This document shows, piece after piece, positions 27,613 through 36,257 of a stretch of DNA of 64,000 nucleotides. This DNA comes from JALQUL01 sp040382935 (GTDB lineage Bacteria > Pseudomonadota > Gammaproteobacteria > Burkholderiales > Burkholderiaceae_C), in contig JBEIEP010000004.1 of the NCBI GenBank assembly GCA_040382935.1, forward strand, positions 1 to 64,000. Direction: 5' to 3'. Under the pieces are notes generated by a model. The model had not been told where the DNA came from, did not search any database, and saw only the letters and a list, made by a program, of their open reading frames with translations. The position numbers and the translations under genes were made by a program. How positions within the stretch are numbered: the first letter of the stretch is position 1; every line of letters starts with the position of its first letter.

Positions 27613-29213
27613 GGGGCGTGTTGGTACTGCTCGCAGAGTGCTAAAAACGCGGTCAGTTGAGGATCGACCCCGGTTTCAGAGTTCAAGATGGCTGCAACTT
27701 GCGGTGCCAGAGATTCGGCATAACGCGCATTCAAGAACAGTACCCGCCAACGCCTAGCCAGCATGTCCTCGACCGTTCTGGCCATCTCATAACGTGCGGC
27801 ATACCGAACCATCGCTTCGGTGAGTGGGCCATCCAAATGGTTTTGCGAACCGAGGAGCGATTGCACCAGATGGGCCTCGTTGCCGTAAATGTGCAGCCCC
27901 TGTGCCTGGGTCGTTGAAACAGGCGGGGTTTGCGTCCCTTGGGCACCTAGCAAGGGGAACTGGGTGGTCAGGCCAGCCGGTTTGTTTGGTAACAGGCGAT
28001 GGCGCATGCAATGCGCCAACACATCTTCGGCCATGGCGCGGTAGGTGGTCCATTTGCCCCCTGTAACAGTCACTAGCCCGCTGGCGCTATGAGACACGCT
28101 GTGCTCGCGGCTGACCGATTTGGTCTCGTCTGCGGAGTGCCCGTGCGTGGCCGCTAGGGGGCGCAGGCCCACCCACACCGATCGAATATCCGCGCGGGTG
28201 GGCGCCTTGGTCAGGTAATGGCGGGCGTGGTCCAAAATAAAGTCGATCTCACCGGCAAGGGCTAGGGGTTCTAGCGGTGCGTCGGTTCGGGGTGTATCGG
28301 TGGTGCCCAGCAGCGTCGCGCCCAGCCAGGGCACCACGAACAACACCCTGCCATCGTGGGTTTTGGGGATCATTAGCGCTTGCTGGGTTGGCCAGAACGC
28401 GGCGTCCACCACAATGTGAACCCCTTGGCTGGGCTTCACCGTGGGGGCCGCCGTTTCATCCAATTCGGCGATGCGGTCTTTGCGGCGTACTTCGTCCACC
28501 CAAACGCCGGTGGCGTTGACCACGCAGCGGGCATTAATCGTGAACTGCTCCTGGGTTTCTGAATCCATGGCTTGCAACCCACAAATACGCCCTTGGTGAT
28601 GGTTTAGACGCGTCACAGGACAATAGTTGGCCACCAACGCACCTTGCTGCACGGCGGTGCGGGCCAGGGCCAGGGCCAATCGGGCATCGTCAAACTGACC
28701 GTCCCAATAGCGCACTGCGCCCTTCAAACCGACGGACTGTAGGTTGGGCGCGATGCCTAGGGCAACGCCTTTGCTTAAAAACTCGGTGGCGCCCAAGCCC
28801 GCCGACCCTGCGAGTGCGTCATAGAGCTTTAAGCCCAAACCATAAAACGGGGTGTCCAGCCAATGGTAACCGGGCACTACAAAGGGCAAGCGTTGGGCCA
28901 GATGGGGGGCGTTGTTCAGCAGGTTGACGCGTTCGCGCAAGGCCTCTTTGACCAGCGAAATATGGCCCTGCACCAGGTAGCGGACACCCCCGTGTACCAG
29001 TTTCGTGGCTCTGGATGAGGTGCCTTTGGCAAAGTCGTGTGCTTCAAACAATACCACCTTGAGCCCGCGCAAAGCGGCGTCTAATGCCAGTCCCAAACCA
29101 GTGGCACCACCGCCAATTACCGCTAGGTCAAACAGCTCGGTCTGTCGTATCTGAGTTAGGAGGGCTTGGCGGTTGATGGGTTGTGCGGGCGCTTGAGCTG
29201 TAGCAGGTTTCAT
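27609..29213 (-). CDS. glpD: Aerobic glycerol-3-phosphate dehydrogenase
   Basis: 534 aa FAD enzyme that oxidises sn-glycerol-3-phosphate to DHAP at the membrane and feeds quinones. The dinucleotide-binding start DLAVIGGGATGLGLALDAALRGL is near residue 30, followed by FAKGTSSRATKLVHGGVRYL. Later regions include PSQGVHIVVD, WLGATLLGTTDTPR and VTGGKWTTYRAMAEDVL. It is divergent from glpK, with a 72-base shared promoter region, and the two make a glycerol-use unit. No glycerol facilitator or GlpR gene is in the window. Confidence 0.95.
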   Translation of the reverse strand: MKPATAQAPAQPINRQALLTQIRQTELFDLAVIGGGATGLGLALDAALRGLKVVLFEAHDFAKGTSSRATKLVHGGVRYLVQGHISLVKEALRERVNLLNNAPHLAQRLPFVVPGYHWLDTPFYGLGLKLYDALAGSAGLGATEFLSKGVALGIAPNLQSVGLKGAVRYWDGQFDDARLALALARTAVQQGALVANYCPVTRLNHHQGRICGLQAMDSETQEQFTINARCVVNATGVWVDEVRRKDRIAELDETAAPTVKPSQGVHIVVDAAFWPTQQALMIPKTHDGRVLFVVPWLGATLLGTTDTPRTDAPLEPLALAGEIDFILDHARHYLTKAPTRADIRSVWVGLRPLAATHGHSADETKSVSREHSVSHSASGLVTVTGGKWTTYRAMAEDVLAHCMRHRLLPNKPAGLTTQFPLLGAQGTQTPPVSTTQAQGLHIYGNEAHLVQSLLGSQNHLDGPLTEAMVRYAARYEMARTVEDMLARRWRVLFLNARYAESLAPQVAAILNSETGVDPQLTAFLALCEQYQHAP

Positions 29214-29285
29214 AGGTCACAATACTAATGCGCGAACGCCCAGTTTTTTCGGGACTGTAGATTTTTGAGAATAGAGGGGAAAGAC

Positions 29286-30794
29286 ATGGCCTATTTGATG
29301 GCGCTTGACCAGGGGACGTCCAGCACCAGAACGCTGATTTTTGACCATACAGGGCAGGTGGTAGCGATGGCGCAAATGGCGCTGACGCAACATTTTCCTC
29401 AATCCGGTTGGGTCGAGCATGACCCGCACGAAATCTGGCAACACCAACTGGCCACCATGCGCCAGGCCCTGGCACAGGCAGGTTGTACCGCTTTAGACCT
29501 AGCGGCCATAGGCATTGCAAACCAGCGTGAAACCGTGGTTTTGTGGGACAGGGCGAGTGGGCAGGCTTTGGGCCCTGCATTGGTTTGGCAAGACCGGCGT
29601 ACACAGGAATTTTGTGCCTCACTGAAAGCCCAGGGCCAGCAGGAATGGATACGTGAGGCCACAGGGCTGTTGCTCGATCCGTATTTTTCAGCCAGCAAAA
29701 TCAAATGGATGCTGGACCATTACCCGCGTGCCAGAGAGCGCGCACTGCGGGGCGAATTGGCTGCGGGGACGATTGACAGTTGGCTGGTTTGGAGCTTGAC
29801 CCGCGAAGCGGGGGGTAGCGGCCTGCACGTGACCGATGTCTCCAATGCGTCGCGCACCCAACTGTTCAATATCCATACCGGCGATTGGGACGAACGCTTG
29901 CTGGCCTTGTTCGATGTACCTCGCAGTTTGTTGCCCCGCGTTGTTGCCTCTAGTGAAGTGGTGGGTCAGTGCGAACCCGGTTTGATAGGTGCAGCGGTAC
30001 CCATCGCGGCGATGGCAGGCGACCAGCAGGCCGCTTTGTTTGGGCAGGGGTGCCTTGGCGCTGGACAGGCCAAAAACACCTATGGGACAGGTTGTTTTTT
30101 GCTGATGCATACCGGGCAGACCTCGCAAGCCAGTACCCAGGGCCTGCTGACCACGCGTGCGGCGCAGCAAAGCGGATCGGCGGCGGCTTTCGCTCTAGAG
30201 GGCAGTGTGTTTATGGGTGGAGCGACGGTGCAATGGCTGCGCGACGGGCTCAAAATCATTCAAGCCAGCGACGACATTGGCCCCTTGGCCGCCAGTGTCA
30301 CCGATGCAGGTGGTGTGGTGATGGTGCCTGCCTTTACTGGGTTGGGGGCACCGTATTGGGCACCAGAAGCCAAGGGTGCCATTCTCGGAATGACGCGCGG
30401 CACCACCAACGCTCACATTGCAAGGGCCGCGTTGGACAGCATCGCCCTTCAGACTGCGGCCCTGGTGGACGCTATGAACCAGGATGTGCTCGCCACCGGG
30501 GGGGCGCCTTTAACGCAAATGCGAGTGGATGGCGGCGCCTGCAAAAACGATTTGTTGATGCAAATTCAAGCCGACTTGCTGGGCGTGCCGGTTTTGCGGC
30601 CAAAAATGACCGAGGTGACCGCCTTTGGAGCGGCCAGTCTGGCGGCGTTGGCGGTCGGAGTTTATGCAAACGCAGAGGAAGCCCTTGGCGCTTGGCAACT
30701 TGACCGTTGCTTTGAACCTCAAATCACACGCGAGCAAGCCCAGAGTCAAAAACAGGCCTGGGAAAAAGCGGTCCGCCAGGTGCTGACCCCATGA
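29286..30794 (+). CDS. glpK: Glycerol kinase
   Basis: 502 aa from ATG 29286 (MAYLMALDQGTSSTRTLIF), with AGAGGGGAAAG as ribosome-binding site. It phosphorylates glycerol to glycerol-3-phosphate. The FGGY signatures are present: GIANQRETVVLWDRASG, SASKIKWMLDH, AGDQQAALFGQGCLGAGQAKNTYGTG (in two stretches) and MRVDGGACKNDLLMQIQADLLG. Divergent from glpD. Confidence 0.96.
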   Translation: MAYLMALDQGTSSTRTLIFDHTGQVVAMAQMALTQHFPQSGWVEHDPHEIWQHQLATMRQALAQAGCTALDLAAIGIANQRETVVLWDRASGQALGPALVWQDRRTQEFCASLKAQGQQEWIREATGLLLDPYFSASKIKWMLDHYPRARERALRGELAAGTIDSWLVWSLTREAGGSGLHVTDVSNASRTQLFNIHTGDWDERLLALFDVPRSLLPRVVASSEVVGQCEPGLIGAAVPIAAMAGDQQAALFGQGCLGAGQAKNTYGTGCFLLMHTGQTSQASTQGLLTTRAAQQSGSAAAFALEGSVFMGGATVQWLRDGLKIIQASDDIGPLAASVTDAGGVVMVPAFTGLGAPYWAPEAKGAILGMTRGTTNAHIARAALDSIALQTAALVDAMNQDVLATGGAPLTQMRVDGGACKNDLLMQIQADLLGVPVLRPKMTEVTAFGAASLAALAVGVYANAEEALGAWQLDRCFEPQITREQAQSQKQAWEKAVRQVLTP

Positions 30795-30843
30795 ACATCA
30801 CGCCGCCTTCGAACTTCGTACGCACAACCATTTCTTGAGCCAT

Positions 30844-31698
30844 ATGACCACTACGACTTTGTCAAACCCACGTTTTTTTAATGGCCAACGCATCGCCTTT
30901 ATCGGAGGTGGAAACATGGCGGGGGCCATGATAGGTGGCTTGTTGCGCCAAGGCGTGAGCCCCTCTCAAATTATGGTGGTGGAGCCTAACGATCAGGCAC
31001 GCGTCAAGTTGCAGTCCAAGTGGTCGGTGTTGACGCTGGCGCAGGCCGACCGTCAATTACAAGACGCCGTGTTGGTGGTATGGGCAACCAAGCCGCAAGT
31101 GTTGCAAGAGGCCATCACACAGACGCTAGAACAACTGTCACCCGCCGCCTTGCACCTAAGTATTGCGGCTGGGGTAGTGGGGCATTCGCTGCAGCGGTGG
31201 TTGGGCTCACAGTGCATCGTGCGCGCCATGCCCAACACGCCCGCGCTAATTGGCAAAGGCATGACGGGCTTGTTTGCCATGCCTGCGGTACAAGAACACC
31301 ATAAAGAGTGGATCAACGATTTGGTGGCTACCTTGGGGCAGGGCGCTTGGCTGGACCATGAAGCCGCTTTAGATGCCATCACCGCGCTATCCGGGTCGGG
31401 TCCCGCTTACGTGTTCATGTTCGCCAAGGCCTTGGTGGCCGCTGGTGTGCAGATGGGTCTGGATGAAGCAATGGCGCGGCGTCTGGTGTTGGCAACCTTC
31501 GACGGGGCCACGACACTGGCCAGTCAGTCGGATGAAACTTTAGAGACGCTCATGGCCCAGGTGACCTCTAAGGGAGGGACCACCTACGCCGCATTAACCA
31601 CCATGCAAAGTCTAGGAGTGGACCAAGGCATCACAGAGGGCGCTCATGCCGCACAGCGTCGGTCAGTGAGTTTGGGACAGGAGATGGATAGGTCTTAG
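30844..31698 (+). CDS. proC: Pyrroline-5-carboxylate reductase
   Basis: 284 aa from ATG 30844; a TTG at 30835 is an alternative. Last step of proline synthesis. The N-terminal Rossmann motif IAFIGGGNMAGAMIGGLL and the C-terminal signature SGSGPAYVFMFAKALVAAG, with TSKGGTTYAAL near the end, are characteristic. It lies 49 bases after glpK, probably its own unit. Confidence 0.95.
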   Translation: MTTTTLSNPRFFNGQRIAFIGGGNMAGAMIGGLLRQGVSPSQIMVVEPNDQARVKLQSKWSVLTLAQADRQLQDAVLVVWATKPQVLQEAITQTLEQLSPAALHLSIAAGVVGHSLQRWLGSQCIVRAMPNTPALIGKGMTGLFAMPAVQEHHKEWINDLVATLGQGAWLDHEAALDAITALSGSGPAYVFMFAKALVAAGVQMGLDEAMARRLVLATFDGATTLASQSDETLETLMAQVTSKGGTTYAALTTMQSLGVDQGITEGAHAAQRRSVSLGQEMDRS

Positions 31699-31721
31699 GC
31701 ACCGTCCAGGTTTGGCAAGGC

Positions 31722-32654
31722 TCAGCCAGATAGCACTAAAACCATAAAGGCGGTCATTCCCAGCCAGTGGTTTTGTTTGAAGGCCTCAAAGCAGCGGTGA
31801 CGGTCTCTGTGACGTATCAAGGCGTAGTGCCAGCCGATCTGGCCCACGCACAAACCCAAACCCACCAGCCCCCAGCCCGAATCGACATGAGGGGCGAGTA
31901 ACACCGACCAAATCAGCAACCACATGCCGTAACAGGCCATCACAATCGACACATCCCACCGTCCCATCGTAATGGCTGAAGTTTTCATGCCAATTTTGAG
32001 ATCGTCGTCGCGATCCACCATGGCGTATTCAGTGTCGTAAGCCAGCACCCAGAACAGGTTCCCCAGCAGCATCCACCAGGCCTGAGCGGGTACAGCCTGC
32101 CACAGGCGATCCATCGACACGGCCTGCCAAGGCGAAGTGTGCCAAACCTCACCCAATGCGCCCCCGTTGACCGCGGCAAAGGCCATGGGAATGCCAAAGC
32201 TAAACGCAATGCCCAATACCGCTTGGGGCATAGAAAAAAAGCGTTTGGTATAGGGGTACACAATGCTGATCGCCAGTGCCACAAACGAAGCCACCACGGT
32301 CAGCCAGTTGGTGGTGAGCACCAGCAAAAAGGCGGTCAGCGCCAGCACGCCACCTACGGCTAACGCTTCTTTGGGTGCGATAGCGCCACGGGTTACGGGT
32401 CGTTGTGCGGTACGTTTCACGTGGCGGTCATACGCTCGGTCAGCCACGTCGTTGATGCAGCATCCAGCGCTACGCATGAGCACAGTGCCCGCCACAAAGG
32501 TCAGTGTTAAATACCAGCCAGGGAATCCCTGCTGGGCCAACCAAAGCCCGGACAGGCTGGGCCATAGTAGTAGCAGCCATCCAGCGGGTCGATTCCAACG
32601 AATCAGGTCAAGGTAGAGCGCCAGTCGATGACGTAGGGTGGCGGTGTTGGGCAT
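31722..32654 (-). CDS. ubiA: 4-hydroxybenzoate polyprenyltransferase
   Basis: 310 aa integral membrane enzyme that prenylates 4-hydroxybenzoate in ubiquinone synthesis. The first Asp-rich prenyl-diphosphate site INDVADRAYDRHVKRTAQRP is at 67-86 and the second is YDTEYAMVDRDDDLKIG. Eight or nine hydrophobic helices are visible. The length is standard. It is convergent with proC, 23 bases apart, and downstream of oxyR on the same strand. Confidence 0.95.
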   Translation of the reverse strand: MPNTATLRHRLALYLDLIRWNRPAGWLLLLWPSLSGLWLAQQGFPGWYLTLTFVAGTVLMRSAGCCINDVADRAYDRHVKRTAQRPVTRGAIAPKEALAVGGVLALTAFLLVLTTNWLTVVASFVALAISIVYPYTKRFFSMPQAVLGIAFSFGIPMAFAAVNGGALGEVWHTSPWQAVSMDRLWQAVPAQAWWMLLGNLFWVLAYDTEYAMVDRDDDLKIGMKTSAITMGRWDVSIVMACYGMWLLIWSVLLAPHVDSGWGLVGLGLCVGQIGWHYALIRHRDRHRCFEAFKQNHWLGMTAFMVLVLSG

Positions 32655-32688
32655 GGTTTGTGGTGAGCAACAATCGGTGACGATGCCC

Positions 32689-33621
32689 TTAAGTTAAGCG
32701 GCTTGCACCGCGCAACTCGCAGGCGAAAAGGCAATTGCGCAGATGGGCTATCGCTTCGTAGCGGGTAAAGCTGCGACGCCATGCCAGTACCACCCTGCGA
32801 TAGGGCACAGGGGGAGTAAATGGGACGTACTGAACAAACGTATCGTTGCCATTGGAGGCACCCGCAGGAACACTAAGTCCCGGCACTACCGTCACCCCCA
32901 AGCCTGCAGCCACCATAAACTTGATGGTTTCAAGCGAACTACCCTCGAAACTTTTTTGTATCCCCGCGTGCGTCGATGACTGACGGGCTGCATCGGGGCA
33001 GATGTCTAGCACATGGTCACGAAAGCAGTGACCAGCACCCAGTAGCAAAAGGGTTTGCGTTTGCAACTGTTCGCTGCTTACCGATTGTTGCTTTCCAAGT
33101 GGATGGCCTATCGGTACAGCGGCATAGAAGGGCTCGTCGTAAAGTGGCGCAATAGCCAGTCCAGCGTCGTCAAAGGGTTCGGCCAGTAGGGCGCAATCAA
33201 TTTGTCCGACGCGCAACATCTCCAGCAATTTAACGGTGTAGTTTTCTTGCAGCATCAGCTGCATTTGCGGCGAACGGGTGATCACCGATTTGACCAAATC
33301 GGGCAGCAGATAGGGGGCGATGGTGTAAATGACTCCCAAGCGAAGCGGACCTATCAATGGGTTTTTGCCTTGCAGAGCCGCCTCTTTAAGCGCAGCCACT
33401 TTGTTCAGGATATCCTGGGCGTGGCGAACTATTTCGCGGCCTATAGGGGTTACAGTGACCTCTGAGGATTTGCGCTCAAAAAGCAAGCAGCCCAATTCCT
33501 CTTCTAGTTTTTTGATACCCAAGCTCAGTGTGGGTTGCGAGACTGCGCATTGGTCCGCTGCCCGCCCAAAATGGCGCTCTTGTGAAAGAGCCAACACATA
33601 CTTCAGTTCAGTGAGCGTCAT
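32689..33621 (-). CDS. oxyR: Hydrogen peroxide sensor OxyR (LysR family)
   Basis: 310 aa. The N-terminal LysR helix-turn-helix is at about residues 18-40 (RAADQCAVSQPTLSLGIKKL). The two redox cysteines fall exactly at C199 and C208 in GAGHCFRDHVLDIC, the positions of the E. coli peroxide switch, so it is called OxyR rather than a generic LysR protein. Its usual targets (katG, ahpC, dps) are not in the window. It starts 6 bases downstream of the amidotransferase gene, so the two probably share a transcript. Confidence 0.94.
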   Translation of the reverse strand: MTLTELKYVLALSQERHFGRAADQCAVSQPTLSLGIKKLEEELGCLLFERKSSEVTVTPIGREIVRHAQDILNKVAALKEAALQGKNPLIGPLRLGVIYTIAPYLLPDLVKSVITRSPQMQLMLQENYTVKLLEMLRVGQIDCALLAEPFDDAGLAIAPLYDEPFYAAVPIGHPLGKQQSVSSEQLQTQTLLLLGAGHCFRDHVLDICPDAARQSSTHAGIQKSFEGSSLETIKFMVAAGLGVTVVPGLSVPAGASNGNDTFVQYVPFTPPVPYRRVVLAWRRSFTRYEAIAHLRNCLFACELRGASRLT

Positions 33622-33627
33622 TCAGAG

Positions 33628-34413
33628 TCAGGACGAGACGGGGATACCATTTTCAAACACCAGCAGTTGTTGCGGTTCAAAGGCGATCCATTTCTCATTG
33701 GTCGTAAGCGGTTCGGTCACCACAATGGTCAGGCAATCATCGGGGCTGTTAAGTTGCGCCAAATCGACTGTTACATCGTCGTCTTTCAGATGCACCTCGC
33801 CGAAGGGGTAGCGGCGTGTCAGGTAGTGCAGGTGGGTGCTGGCGTGAGCCCACAGGGCCTGCCCGTTGCTCAGCAAGAAGTTAAATGTGCCGTGGCCTCG
33901 AATTTGCGGCACCAGTTCACCCAGCGTGAGGGTGAGTTCTTGCGTGCTTGGGGCTTTGGCATGGGATTTGGCCAGTTCTTGCATTAACCAGCAAAAGGCC
34001 TGTTCACTGTCGGTGTCACCGACAGGTTTAAAGTGGTCGTGCAAAGAGGGGTGGTAGTCTTTTAGGTCGCCGTTGTGGGCAAACACCCAATAACGCCCCC
34101 ACATCTCCCGCACAAAGGGGTGGGAGTTTTGCAACAGCACGTCTCCCACGGTGGCCTTACGCACATGCGCAATGACATTGTGGCTTTTGATAGGCCAAGT
34201 TCTAAGCAACTGTGCCATTTGGGACGTGGCGGCGCTTTCCTTGTCTACAAAACAACGCACACCCTTGCCGGGTTGGCCTGCCTCGTTTTCAAAAAAAGCA
34301 ATGCCCCAGCCGTCGGCATGGTGATCCGTACTACCACCCCGTTGAGAAAACCCTGAAAAGCTAAAGGTCAAGCTTGCAGGCAGGCGGCTGTTCATACCTA
34401 GTAATTGGCACAT
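33628..34413 (-). CDS. Class II glutamine amidotransferase (YafJ-like)
   Basis: 261 aa. Cys2 is the N-terminal nucleophile after removal of Met (MCQLLGMNSRLPASLTF). HHADGWGIAFFE, VIAHVRKATVGDVLLQNSHPF and WVFAHNGDL are the glutaminase-domain motifs. The whole protein is the single domain, with no synthetase partner fused, as in YafJ/DUF3700-type proteins. The substrate is unknown. It lies immediately upstream of oxyR on the same strand. Confidence 0.88.
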   Translation of the reverse strand: MCQLLGMNSRLPASLTFSFSGFSQRGGSTDHHADGWGIAFFENEAGQPGKGVRCFVDKESAATSQMAQLLRTWPIKSHNVIAHVRKATVGDVLLQNSHPFVREMWGRYWVFAHNGDLKDYHPSLHDHFKPVGDTDSEQAFCWLMQELAKSHAKAPSTQELTLTLGELVPQIRGHGTFNFLLSNGQALWAHASTHLHYLTRRYPFGEVHLKDDDVTVDLAQLNSPDDCLTIVVTEPLTTNEKWIAFEPQQLLVFENGIPVSS

Positions 34414-34460
34414 TGTGTGAGTTTAGCGCGACATGAAAGAAGTGCTACCAAATACGCGTT

Positions 34461-34593
34461 AAAATTTGCCCGTCGCCGAGTTACAGAACTACTTGCAGGG
34501 CGATGCAGCTGGGAACAGCCTTTTTTTCTGTTAAAGCGTTCGCCAAGGCTTTAAAAGTACGGCAACGCGCCTTTTTACTTTTGGGGTGTATCT
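34461..34593 (+). promoter_or_regulatory. Structured metK leader, possible attenuator
   Basis: A -10-like TAAAAT (34460-34465) starts a leader of about 120 bases. It holds a GCTG-GGAA-CAGC hairpin (34508-34519) followed by C and seven T (34521-34527), which looks like a small terminator, then a 7-bp stem TTAAAGC/GCTTTAA (34531-34537 with 34548-34554). GGCGA at 34499-34503 can pair either with upstream TCGCC (34473-34477) or downstream TCGCC (34540-34544), which would be exclusive structures. No known SAM or SAH riboswitch consensus was recognised. Confidence 0.45.
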
Positions 34594-35778
34594 ATGGCGA
34601 ACGATTTTCTTTTTACCTCTGAATCAGTGTCCGAGGGCCACCCTGACAAAGTCGCGGATCAGATTTCTGACGCAATTTTGGACGCAATTTTTAAGCAGGA
34701 CAAACACAGCCGTGTGGCGGCTGAAACCCTGTGCAACACAGGACTGGTGGTGTTGGCTGGAGAGATTACCACCAACGCCCATGTGGACTACATCCAGGTC
34801 GCGCGCGATACGATTAAACGCATAGGCTATGACAACACCGACTACGGCATTGATTACAAGGGTTGCGCGGTGTTGGTGGCCTACGACAAGCAAAGCAATG
34901 ATATCGCACAGGGGGTAGACCACGCCAGCGACGACGTGCTCAACACCGGCGCAGGTGACCAAGGTCTGATGTTTGGCTATGCCTGCGACGAAACGCCTGA
35001 CCTGATGCCTGCGCCCATTTATTACGCCCACCGGCTGGTGGAGCGCCAGGCCCAACTGCGGCGCGATGGGCGTTTGCCCTTTTTGCGCCCAGACGCTAAA
35101 AGCCAGGTCACGATGCGGTATGTAGACGGGCGTCCCCACAGCATTGATACGGTGGTGTTGTCCACCCAACACGATCCCGATCAAAGCGAAACAGCGACCA
35201 AAATGAAAGCCTCCTTTACTGAGGCAGTGATTGAAGAAATTATCAAGCCGGTACTGCCCAAAGAGTGGCTGCAAAACACACGCTATCTGATCAACCCGAC
35301 GGGGCGATTTGTGGTTGGTGGACCACAGGGTGACTGCGGGTTGACAGGGCGCAAAATCATCGTTGACACTTATGGTGGTGCTTGTCCCCACGGCGGCGGC
35401 GCCTTCAGTGGCAAAGACCCCACCAAGGTGGACCGTTCGGCCGCTTACGCTGCCCGTTACGTTGCCAAAAACATCGTGGCGGCAGGGTTGGCCCGTCAAT
35501 GCCAGATACAAGTGGCCTATGCGATTGGCGTGGCGCGCCCCATGAATATCACGGTCTATACCGAAGGCACGGGTGTGATCCCTGACGATCAATTGTCCGC
35601 CTTGGTGGCCGAGCACTTTGACCTGCGGCCCAAAGGCATTATTCAGATGCTCGATTTGCTGCGACCGATCTACGAAAAAACAGCCGCCTACGGGCATTTT
35701 GGTCGTGACGAACCCGATTTCAGTTGGGAAAAGACCGACAAGGCGGCGTTGTTACGCGCTGCAGTTGGACGCGGCTAG
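34594..35778 (+). CDS. metK: S-adenosylmethionine synthetase
   Basis: 394 aa. It makes S-adenosylmethionine from methionine and ATP. All family signatures are present: ESVSEGHPDKVADQISDAIL at the N-terminus, GAGDQGLMFGYACDE, then GGPQGDCGLTGRKIIVDTYG and GGGAFSGKDPTKVDRSAAYA. The length is standard. The preceding leader is described separately. Confidence 0.97.
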   Translation: MANDFLFTSESVSEGHPDKVADQISDAILDAIFKQDKHSRVAAETLCNTGLVVLAGEITTNAHVDYIQVARDTIKRIGYDNTDYGIDYKGCAVLVAYDKQSNDIAQGVDHASDDVLNTGAGDQGLMFGYACDETPDLMPAPIYYAHRLVERQAQLRRDGRLPFLRPDAKSQVTMRYVDGRPHSIDTVVLSTQHDPDQSETATKMKASFTEAVIEEIIKPVLPKEWLQNTRYLINPTGRFVVGGPQGDCGLTGRKIIVDTYGGACPHGGGAFSGKDPTKVDRSAAYAARYVAKNIVAAGLARQCQIQVAYAIGVARPMNITVYTEGTGVIPDDQLSALVAEHFDLRPKGIIQMLDLLRPIYEKTAAYGHFGRDEPDFSWEKTDKAALLRAAVGRG

Positions 35779-35792
35779 CCCAATTCGAGGTT

Positions 35793-35820
35793 TTTGAGCC
35801 GACGGGGATAGGGCTACACT
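35793..35820 (+). promoter_or_regulatory. Possible promoter of hemJ, near-leaderless
   Basis: TTTGAG (35793-35798) and TACACT (35815-35820) are spaced 16 bases apart. The expected transcription start falls at or next to the ATG at 35827. Confidence 0.4.
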
Positions 35821-35826
35821 CACGTT

Positions 35827-36255
35827 ATGTTATGGATTAAGGCCTTTCACATCGTTTTTATAGCCAGTTGGTTCGCTGGGCTTTTCTATTTGCCCCGCTT
35901 GTTTGTGAACCTGGCAAGCGTAGGCGAATATTCCTCGGCCGAGTACCAGCGACTGCTTGGAATGGCGCAGCGCCTGTACCGCTTCATGACCCTGTTGGCC
36001 GTGCCAGCCCTTTTGTTGGGGTTTTGGTTATGGATAGGTTATGGCATTGGGATGGGCGCAGGTATCTACTGGATGCACGCCAAACTATTGGTGGTGATTG
36101 TGCTTGTGCTGTACCACGGGTATTGTCGTCAGGTGCTTACGCGCTTTGAGCGGGGTCTGAATCAACGCAGCCATGTGTGGTATCGCTGGTTTAACGAGGT
36201 GCCCGTGGTATTTCTGGTGATTGCGGTGCTGCTGGTCGTGGTCAAGCCGTTTTAA
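35827..36255 (+). CDS. hemJ: HemJ-family protoporphyrinogen IX oxidase
   Basis: 142 aa, four hydrophobic helices. The N-terminal IKAFHIVFIASWFAGLFYLPRLF with its conserved His and the later WMHAKLLVVIVLVLYH with a second His match HemJ (UPF0093), which oxidises protoporphyrinogen IX in haem synthesis. CopD-like proteins are related, but the length and motifs favour HemJ. The next gene starts 3 bases after the stop. Confidence 0.88.
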   Translation: MLWIKAFHIVFIASWFAGLFYLPRLFVNLASVGEYSSAEYQRLLGMAQRLYRFMTLLAVPALLLGFWLWIGYGIGMGAGIYWMHAKLLVVIVLVLYHGYCRQVLTRFERGLNQRSHVWYRWFNEVPVVFLVIAVLLVVVKPF

Positions 36256-36257
36256 CC

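Noticed and set aside
34461..34593. SAH riboswitch before metK
   Set aside because: The conserved GAGGAGCGCTGC and GGCGCTC parts of the SAH aptamer are not present.
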